Shown one piece after another: positions 56,336 through 64,000 of a DNA stretch of 64,000 nt. The notes under the pieces were generated by a model, which saw nothing but the letters and a program-made list of their open reading frames with translations, did no database searches and was not told the origin of the DNA. Numbering within the stretch: the stretch's first letter is position 1; each line of letters starts with the position of its first letter. This DNA is from Phlebiopsis flavidoalba (lineage: Eukaryota > Basidiomycota > Agaricomycetes > Polyporales > Phanerochaetaceae), in assembly GCA_035772785.1 (NCBI GenBank), contig JAOCPU010000016.1:62001-126000 (forward strand), in the 5' to 3' direction. Position numbers and translations under genes: made by a program.

Positions 56336-57841
56336 GTAAGAGGCCGTAGAGTACAGAGCCGACAACATGATCATACTACGTACCAGTGGCGTGTTATCCC
56401 GTGGCATGCCGACAGTTTCCCTTGATGAATTATAGAATGTCAAAGGGATGTCTGTCGAGGAGCTCAGAGTTTGCAGCGTGCAGTGCTTGCCTTTATATAG
56501 TTTCAAGTGGCCAGGACCAGGTTGAAATCGATGGATGGCTTGCACCATCACAGCGTTGCCGGAGAACACAACACCCCTGAGCACAAGGCGAGCATGAGTG
56601 GCTCCCCGCACTGCGAACGGCGGGCCGTTGTGGCCTGTGTTATCACGTTGACTGCGTTGTAGCAAACCACCCATTCAGCCAAGTCGCGGAAACTTGCGAT
56701 ACGCACAGCCGTGGTTCTGGTCAGTACCCTCCCAAAGAGCGTTGTGTACAACGTGCAAGGCGTAGCAAGCCGGACCAGACAACCACTCGATCGACGAGCT
56801 GGCCTTGTAAGGCGCCGTATGTGTTGCTCGCCGGGGAGCTAGGGCCAGGGACTTGGTCATGCAAACAAAGGCCTTGCCACGCAGATCAAAGCTATGCCTA
56901 TAGTAGCCTACAGTATGAAAGCGTATCAAGAGTCGAGAATCAGAGTGTGTGCCGCCCGACTGACCAAGTTTAACACGGCTAGCATGACGAGGGGAGTAGG
57001 CGAATATATGTCCTCATTAGTCGCTATGACGGAGTTTGAGTACTTATCATTGATTTCATATATTGGCCGCAGATATGAGCATAAGAACTTGAGCCGAGTC
57101 AAGCAGAAACGAGAGTGGGCTTTGCCGGATTGAGGAAAATGAACTTGAAACTCTCGAGACTGAGAGCAAAATACGCTCGCAAGTCGCGAGTCGCCGACCG
57201 TGCGCCAAATGACAGCACGTGACCAGTGATCAAACGTTTCCAGCTCCGCGAGCGGCGAGCCCGCCGACAATTTCCAACGCTTCCAAAGACGATAGAATGA
57301 TCCGACGTCAAGAGTACGAGTCGTAGGCAAGTGCGAGAAGAGAATATTTTACAATATTCCACACCAGTATATTCCTAGCCCGATACAGAGACAAGCAGCC
57401 GAAGACGAGCCAAAAGCGGAGGTGTTTTGAATGTTTGTCACGCTAGTGGGCTCAAGTTGAAGGGAAAAAAAAAGTAGTTCCAGAATAACAATAATAAATT
57501 GGATACAACATAAGTGCTAGTAGCGGCGAGGTTACGATCCGTTGATATAATTGTGACAGTATTTTCCGTGAGTATGGAGTACATATTGAAACTTGGAGAC
57601 CACATACATATACATGCGAGCAAGCCCTAGTGACGAACTTTGTTCGTGAGACAGATTACAAGCGACGACAATGACTGGATACAACGACCATGAAGTTAAC
57701 CAAAAACAAACCGATTGGATGGATACAGAACAGACGTGATAGCGGACACGATCCTTCACATCACCAACTCATTTGCAGATCGAGCGGGGGAACTGCACGC
57801 GCCCGCTTGCGATTCTTCGACGGGGACTCAGGGTGCGCTCC
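56336..57841. other. Gene-poor interval
   Basis: Minus-strand frames around 56.3-56.7 kb may include upstream exons of the preceding gene. The rest shows no family, repeat or RNA. Confidence 0.35.
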
Positions 57842-58470
57842 TCATCTCTTCCTTCTCCTCTCCCCCCTCATGCCCCTTCCTCGCTTCGAGGTCGGTTTAA
57901 CCGTCGGAGGTGCGTCTTGCTGCGCTCCGGGAGGCGTTTTCGAGGTGATACCATGCATAAGCCTCAAGTGTTTGGATAGGGTTGTCGGGCAACCCAGACC
58001 TCGAGTCACACACCGAGCAAGGGTGCGTGGGAGAAACCAGGACGCCTGAGGTGGTGGCGGGCTATGTGATTATGGTAGTTCCCTTTGTTCACCCCCTTGA
58101 CGCGCACTCTGCGGCCTTCTTTTCGAGAGGGCACATAATTGTGTCCGTAGCCTTGTATTGCGACCAGAAGTCCGAGTGGTGTTAATGCCATATGTGTCGA
58201 CACGCCCGGTGTCAAGGCCTTCCGGAAGGGAAACTCCGCATCCGAACGGCAGGGAAATAGTCTCCATAAACTTTCAGTAGGCAGGATGACCTCCTTCCGT
58301 TTTTCCCTGGTGAGGTTTAGAGACGCGAGCGTCTTTGAAGTGACCAGCGATCGAAGGCCCAGCGGTTGATGGACCAGCGCATGCGACGTCGTGGCTGGGC
58401 TTGGACGGTAAGCAGCAGCCGTCTCATGTGAGGCCTCCTTGAGTCGGTCGCATGAGGGCATGCAACCCAA
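57842..58470 (-). CDS. C2H2-like zinc-finger protein (copy B), N-terminus unresolved
   Basis: Minus-strand frames read LFPCRSGCGVSLPEGLDTGR (finger 1, about 58.2 kb), GVNKGNYHNHIARHHL (end of finger 2, 58.09 kb), then CVTRGLGCPTTLSKHLRLMH (finger 3, 57.97-58.03 kb) and a basic tail GITSKTPPGAQQDAPPTVKP, TSKRGRGMRGERRRKR before TGA at 57842-57844. The layout (finger 1 with LPEG, finger 2 ending HIARHH, finger 3 ending HLRLMH, basic tail) parallels the gene at 62.1 kb. Frames switch between fingers. The N-terminal part may lie in exons further upstream in the 58.5-60.9 kb repeat region. Confidence 0.5.
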
Positions 58471-59216
58471 AGACCCTCCGGGTCGTTCTGACCGCTAGAA
58501 GTGCGTGCTCCCGCGGACCTCGGTGCGCGTTGCCGGCCATCGACTATGAGTCTCCGTAGGAGAGCCAGTGTTGTCGGCGTCGTATCACACGGCAAGGTAG
58601 TTGATTGTTGTGTAATACACATAAGAAGCTCCAGGTGTCCTATGCTCAGCCACTAGATTCTCAGAGCCAGGAGTCTAAGCTGCTTGTGAGGACTGTCGGT
58701 AGAAGAGAAGACGTTCCCCTCCGGTGGAATGGCCAGCAGGTCGTGTCCATGGTTGATGTCGCCGATAGCATGTGCAGCGGGGCTGTACCCTGACTATACT
58801 TAGCCAAAAAGTCAGGAGGCTACTTCCTTGAATATTCTCGGCTCGTCAGGACTCATGTCATCCCAGACCCAGATCGTTTCCCCAGCCCTCGACCGGTAAG
58901 CGCGCGTGGGAGTGTCGTCCGCCAACAGGACCATTGGAGGGAGTCATCGAGAAATGCACTTCCAGCATGTGTTGTCCCGAGAGTCGCGCTCGAGGCAACA
59001 GTGCTGGAGCTCTGTGGGGCCATTAGCTTCCTGTGTCAGGTGCTGGTCGCAAGGCCATCATTGATGTCAACCGCCGGTGCGTCTTGTTTTCGGTGGTCTG
59101 ATTCAAGACCATCATTGGATGCATGACGGGACGACCCGAGGAAAGGGTATTGAGAAACCTTCGAGTAGTAATGTTAATGTCTACGACCGTGCCGTTGTCG
59201 AGATTTCCAGGTAATT

Positions 59217-59385
59217 TCTCGGTCGTGGCGGCGGTTGTAGGACGGAGAAGACCTGTTCGACGTTTCCGTTTGCGCGGCGCGTGTCCCTTCGAAGGCTTTC
59301 TTGACATTACATGATCCTGAAGAGCTTAGGAGAGAGAGTGAGGATATACTCACGCTGGCGCCGGTGGTCTTCACAGATTCGAGAA
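59217..59385 (-). repeat. Direct repeat unit 1 (exon/intron module)
   Basis: Shares with the unit at 59.5 kb the blocks GAAGACCTGTTCGA, TTTCCGTT, GGCGCGTGTCC, TTCTTGA-ATGA, CATGATCCTGAAGAGCT, AGAGAGAG, GGATATACTCACGCTGGCGC and CGGTGGTC. On the minus strand it includes a donor (GTGAGTATATCC) and an acceptor (CTCTTCAG), so the duplicated unit is a splice module. Confidence 0.8.
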
Positions 59386-59507
59386 CCCATCAGTGGAGCA
59401 TGAGCGGACGACCTGGTAGATGAGGTGTTGGACAACGTTTCGACGAGTATGTCTATGTACTATTTACCGTCGCCCGTTGTACGAAGTTATCCACGTTGAT
59501 TTCTTTG

Positions 59508-59665
59508 TCGCCGGCGACGGCTGTGGAGGAGGGAGAAGACCTGTTCGATATTTTCCGTTGTGTGGCGCGTGTCCTCGAAGGGCTTCTTGATATGACATGA
59601 TCCTGAAGAGCTCAAGAGAGAGAGGAGGATATACTCACGCTGGCGCCGGTGGTCCTCTCACATTG
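59508..59665 (-). repeat. Direct repeat unit 2 (exon/intron module)
   Basis: Second copy, about 290 bp downstream, with the same block order and preserved splice signals on the minus strand. Exon and intron parts have diverged by substitutions and small indels. Confidence 0.8.
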
Positions 59666-62088
59666 GCCACCACGTCTTGATTGACTACTTGCGAAGCCTG
59701 AGGACTTCAAATCGACGCGTAAACGTATAGCCACGAGAGTGGTCATGTCATTTCCTTACCTATTCTCGCCAAGAACTGTGGTTGTGGTGGTTGGAGCTGT
59801 GAAAAAGACCTATTAGGCCGCGTGCCTACCACGGAGGCCATGACGACATAGATGAACTTATCACGAGATTGTTATTTCGTTAATGCTGTTAGCATGTGGC
59901 GCATTATATTGAAAGGCTTTGTAAGAAGTAGAGTTGAGACATGAGAAGAGATTTAGTTTGTCGTGAGTGCTAGTAGCGCAGAAGGATATTGGGAAGGTAT
60001 AGTGTTGGTAAGTAATATCAAGAGGTACGTAGAGGACGCGACTAAGCGGCAGCGGTTTATGCATAAGCGCCTATCCCGACGTCCCATGTTGGGGCTCATG
60101 AGATGTTGCAAAAACACTAGGTGTTACAAACAATCAATGTTTAGACACCGATACGGAGCGCCGTCACCGTCAGGCAGGGTCGCGGCTTGCTTGCTTACGT
60201 CTGCGCCGGTAAGCACTACTTGAAAGCTGGCGTCGCAGCTCGAGGGTAGATGGTTTTACAATTCCCCTGGAAAATCCATTGGTTGGTTTTGTCTGGCACA
60301 CCTGTTCACTGCTCGAGAGGGTAGCCAGGTCGCTGAAGTTAGAGCTGATTTGGATACTGAGATGAAGCTTGGTATCTATGAGAAGGGCTGGTTCATGTTT
60401 TTCGATCGGCATGACGAAGATCATGGGCTTACCCAACCATTGAGGCAGACTGTGAGCCCTAGCTCATGAGAAACCGTATAGCCTGTTACGCATGTAGGAG
60501 CTCTGCTTAAAGCGTACAATGCGGCTTCTCATCGGCTTCATGCCAGATATACTCGCTCTTTGTCGCGTTTTCGGGTCAAAACTGCTCCGTCCGGTTGGTG
60601 TTCACTGGCCAGTCGCCGTCAGGTAAGCACTGCTTGCGATATGATAGTATGAAGAAATACCTCTGAGCTCGACAGCATTCTACAGTAGCAAATTGCTGGA
60701 ATGGTGAATGACGTTTGCTTCAGCGATAAGTCGCCGACGTCTGGCTGGCACGCGGGTGCTACAGTCGACCTTGGTGGGGGCTTAGGTGCCTAGGTGATAG
60801 AAAATATCATTCAGCTGCGTCAGGTGAGCATTGCTTACGCTTTGAAGTGTGTGGTAAATTCCATTTATTCCCTTCACAGGACCTAGGAGCAGATAATCAC
60901 CGTATGCGATTAGAGACTCCTTGATTACCTGACCAAGAGACACTTTAGTGATCAAGTAACGGCTGTAAGAGCAGCAGAAGGCTATTGTTTGACAAGAATA
61001 GAGTCAGTGAGTTTGTAACCTTAGCCTCCGTTCCTTGTCATGCGTTTAGGGAGAGATCGTTATACTACGACGTCTGGCGAAGCGAACTATGCAGCATATT
61101 GGAAAAAAAAAAAACTTCATCCTGCAAAAACAACCAATGCGACAAGCATTCAAGAGGTCTCTAGTATACAAAACGTCAGTATCTGGAGCGCTATTGACGG
61201 GTCTCGCGTACCATAAGATAGCGGATGCTTTGCAACCACCACACCCCCGACGATGCCATCTACAAGCCTATCCTTTTCGATGTGAAGACAAACGGCGCAC
61301 TAGACGGGACTTGTAGCTGTTGCCCCGATGAGTCACCTGGCAATGCTACGTCCAGCTGCTGACCATCGTCTCGACGGTCGACCAGCCTACGGTCGACCAG
61401 CCTGTAGAGGGACACTGTCGTACACGATTCGTCGCAAAGCGCGGCTCCTGAGGAGGTTAGGCGTCGTGACCGGTTTGCGCCGAAGTGCCACGAAGCCCCA
61501 ACGGCTGATTCGGGAATGCGTCGGCTCGCTCATCTTGCCCCTGGGGCCAATCAGAAAATAGAATTCGCAGAGACGCGCTCAAAGCGGGCCGACGCTGGCC
61601 GACGCTGACCCAAATTTGTCGCCCGACGTGTTTGACGCGCCAGGCGCTTCTACTACCCTGGTAGCAACCGCTTCGCCACCTTTCGCCACGCCACAACTCC
61701 AGAGTGGTCCCAAACGGTCCCTTGCTCTCCCTGCTTCAGGTGAATAGAGCCACATCTAGCCTCCGCAGATTGTAGGTGAGCCCTTAAAATGCCAGAATTA
61801 GATGTTTTTAGGGACCGCCATGGCTCATAATGTCGTCGCAAATGACTTGCAAACGGGTCACCGTCACAGTAGGAGATTTAGTCTAAGGATTTTTATTAAA
61901 ATAACCTGTTTGTATCTGCAGGGACATTTGTGGGGACTGAGAACATAGAGCACTACAAATAGTATACATGACAACAAAAATGAATCAATCGCGTATGGTA
62001 GAGAAACATGTGGCAGATATGAGACAAAGAAGAGTCCTGAACACGATCATGCTTTACATTGGTAGTTGTTCCTCAAGCGGCAAGCGAG

Positions 62089-64000
62089 CTAAACGCGCTG
62101 CGTGCACCGACGCTTCCTGGGGGGCTCGTACATGTCTTCGTCGTCTTCATCTTCGTAATGATCATCATCTCCCTCGTACTCATCTTCTTCATTCACTCTC
62201 CTCTTCCTCTTCATCGTCCTTCTTCATCTTCATTCATCTGCGTGCTCATCCTCCTGCTCATCTTTGGGTGCAGACTTAGTCGCCGGTTTCTTGCCCTTGC
62301 CCCGGGTGCCCTTCGGTTATGTGCGCCACGTGCGCGGTTTTGAGATGCCTTGTCAACGACTGACAGAGCTGCAAGACGCGTGTCACATTTTTTCTCCTTG
62401 CACGGATATGGACAGAAGCCCGGTCGGCGAATGGTGCGCCCGCGCAAAGTGCTTATGATAGCTGTCCTTTCCTTTGGTCTTTTTGCAGAGAGGACACGCG
62501 AAAACTTTGTCTTCCTGCTCCCGAATTGCGACCACCACCTGCTGTTGATGTCTCTCTAAATGGGTAGATACGCCCGCTTCGATGCCCTCGGGAGAGGAAT
62601 GTTGCAGTTGTCCAGAGGACAAGGGAAGGTACCGTGAGCAGTGGGAGAAACGACAGGACGCTTTTTGGCGGGGGGCAGAGCGCGAAGAGCCCAGCACCAG
62701 AACGACCGCACGCTTGCCGCGCTGAGTAGTCTGCTTAGCATGAGCCTCGGGTACAGAGGCAGGAGGGACTGTGGGTCCCCCCTAGTGGTGGATGGACCTG
62801 CAGTAGCGGCACGAGTACCTTTGCCAGGGTCTTGCAGGTCTTGCGGGGTCTGCGGGTCTTGCGGGTCGCGGGAGCAGGAGAGGCAGGAGCAGCATTATCG
62901 GTACGAGTTTGAGCGACAGTAGCAGCACCGTCGGGACGAGTTTGAGTGGTGAAAAACCGGCAACAGTAGCGGCAGGGTCGGTAGTGTTTGTAGCGCCTTG
63001 GGAACGGGTGATGTCGCCATCACCAGCATCGGAAGTGGTGGTAGAGCCAGTGGAGCCAGCAGCAATATCAGTAGTAGGCCGTAAGCCATTGTCGGAACGA
63101 GCATTAGCACCGAGAGCGGGATCTAGGATGGCAGCCGTTGAGGTAGGGGTGACAGGACCCAGAGTAGCAGAAACCGAGACGGGTACAACGGGACCAGGTA
63201 GCAGCAAGACCAGACAGAAGAGGCGCCAGGAGTAGCGAGACCTTCAGTTGCAGCATCGTGAGCTTCGGCGTCATGAGTCGCAGAACCATGTGCCGTAACG
63301 CCATCCTCCGAGGCTTCGGCCAAATTTACGCCAAGGGGGTCCTCGTTTTTCATCCTGGACAGGATCTACGTCGGGAAAGACAGCCTGGGGCGCGACTCCC
63401 GCTTGGGAAGGCTGAGGCCGAGAATCGAGGCGTCTTGACCGCCCAACAGAGTCGCCAGAGCAGAGCCCGGACGACAGTGATATACCTCACGTAGAGCCGT
63501 GAAACGCCCCCACATGCCGGATTCCGGAGGGCCCTGCTGTTTCATGTATGAACAGGTCACAGTTTTTCCTCATCTCTGACTTGGGGAGTCGCGAGCCGCG
63601 GAGGCGTTCGTTGAGGGTGGGTGCTTGAGGACCAGTCATAGGTATGTAATTGTGAGCTGACGAGGGCCACCGCTCTGGCATGCGTCCCATAGCGAGGCTC
63701 TGGGCGTTTGGTTGTGTCGCGAGAGTTAGATGAAGGTGGGGGATAGCCTTGAGCAATTTGCGGAAGACGGAAATGGGTTCTCATCCGCGAGGGGGGGCTT
63801 AGCGAGAGGCCATGGCCGAAAGTGCTGGTAGGGGCGATGGGCCTTAAGCTGTCTTCAAGCATGGTTCTCGTTGGTGAAGGAGGGCTGGAAGGCCATTGCA
63901 CTAAGGTAGGGGGAGGCACGGGTGCGATGTTCTCTTCGACATGGTTCGTGGTGGTAGTGACCATGTCCGGGTCGATTAGTTGATCGAACACGTTCGAGAG
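62089..64000 (-). CDS. C2H2-like zinc-finger protein (copy C), runs to window edge
   Basis: The minus-strand frame is open at the right edge (LSNVFDQLIDPDMVTTTTNH), so the start may lie outside; the first Met inside is in FDQLIDPDM at about 63964. The N-terminal part is Pro/Ser-rich (VEENIAPVPPPTLVQWPSSP, YDWSSSTHPQRTPPRLATPQ). The middle is low-complexity, rich in Thr/Ala/Gly (AAGSTGSTTTSDAGDGDITR, ATNTTDPAATVA; 62.95-63.1 kb). Three fingers follow: FPCPLDNCNIPLPEGIEAGV with STHLERH (62.57-62.64 kb), VFACPLCKKTKGKDSYHKHF with ARAHH (62.45-62.51 kb), and FCPYPCKEKK leading to SLTRHLKTAHVAHN (62.33-62.42 kb). The tail is acidic then basic (EYEGDDDHYEDEDDEDMYEP, PRKRRCTQRV) with TAG at 62089-62091. 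Frame switches occur between segments. Nucleic-acid binding is inferred from the fingers and tail. Confidence 0.55.

Larger units (their letters stand above)
58471..62088. other. Region with duplicated exon-like repeats, genes unresolved
   Basis: Contains the 290-bp direct repeat at 59.2-59.67 kb and three recurrences of a GGTAAGCACT/GGTGAGCATT-type block (about 60210, 60614, 60831). Coding-like minus-strand stretches exist, e.g. RKPSKGHAPRKRKRRTGLLR and NITTRRFLNTLSSGRPVMHP, with GTGAGT donors and CTTCAG acceptors. They may be N-terminal exons of the gene at 57.8-58.5 kb. The part 60.9-62.0 kb shows nothing recognisable apart from short tandem repeats near 61.38 kb (CGGTCGACCAGCCTA twice). 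Confidence 0.35.

Overview
The window is nuclear DNA from a filamentous basidiomycete, most likely a wood- or litter-decaying Agaricomycete. The genes have many short (about 50 nt) GT-AG introns. Secreted copper radical oxidase (glyoxal oxidase type), GH71 alpha-1,3-glucanase and an A-T-TE quinone-synthetase-type enzyme occur together, and conserved eukaryotic genes lie between them in both orientations. I saw no convincing rRNA, tRNA, CRISPR or autonomous transposon. Almost every recognisable gene, including ones that should be essential (UTP22, DNA2, UTP7, IES6, PUF6), can only be read by switching frame at several points that are not introns. This looks like uncorrected 1-bp indels in a draft assembly rather than pseudogenes. 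Coordinates below are therefore gene spans (introns included), not clean CDS joins.

Layout: 1-10.4 kb holds a divergent pair, UTP22 (-) and DNA2 (+), sharing a 310-bp promoter with five ACGCG cores. 10.4-12.6 kb is a gene-poor gap. 12.7-15.5 kb is a copper radical oxidase (+), probably with a C-terminal membrane anchor. 16.3-18.4 kb is a GH71 alpha-1,3-glucanase (-). 19.9-22.5 kb has two small uncharacterised genes and 3-hydroxyanthranilate 3,4-dioxygenase (BNA1, -). 22.9-23.5 kb is a 331-bp tandem duplication in which each copy carries a 48-nt hairpin. 24.1-27.2 kb is a second divergent pair, UTP7 (-) and IES6 (+); the IES6 start codon is split by an intron. 27.9-31.0 kb is an adenylation-thiolation-thioesterase enzyme of the atromentin/polyporic-acid synthetase type (-). 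31-36.5 kb is gene-poor.

36.6-39.0 kb is PUF6 (+). 40.6-45.3 kb is a tandem pair of secreted phytase-like (PF13449-type) proteins (+). 45.7-47.4 kb is an F-box-like protein (-). 49.4-51.6 kb has uncharacterised minus-strand genes, one made of repeated mini-exons. 52.1-54.6 kb is the checkpoint clamp loader RAD17 (+), with two MluI cell-cycle boxes upstream. 55-64 kb holds three related minus-strand zinc-finger-like genes plus duplicated exon-sized repeats; the last gene runs to the window edge.

Functionally the window mixes ribosome biogenesis (UTP22, UTP7, PUF6), DNA replication/repair and chromatin (DNA2, RAD17, IES6), tryptophan-to-NAD metabolism (BNA1), secreted wall/lignocellulose enzymes (copper radical oxidase, GH71, phytase-like pair) and one secondary-metabolite enzyme. 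The most unusual observations are the split IES6 start codon, the tandem hairpin repeat with a compensatory change, the probable membrane anchor on the copper radical oxidase, the A-T-TE gene without a visible aminotransferase partner, and the local zinc-finger family.
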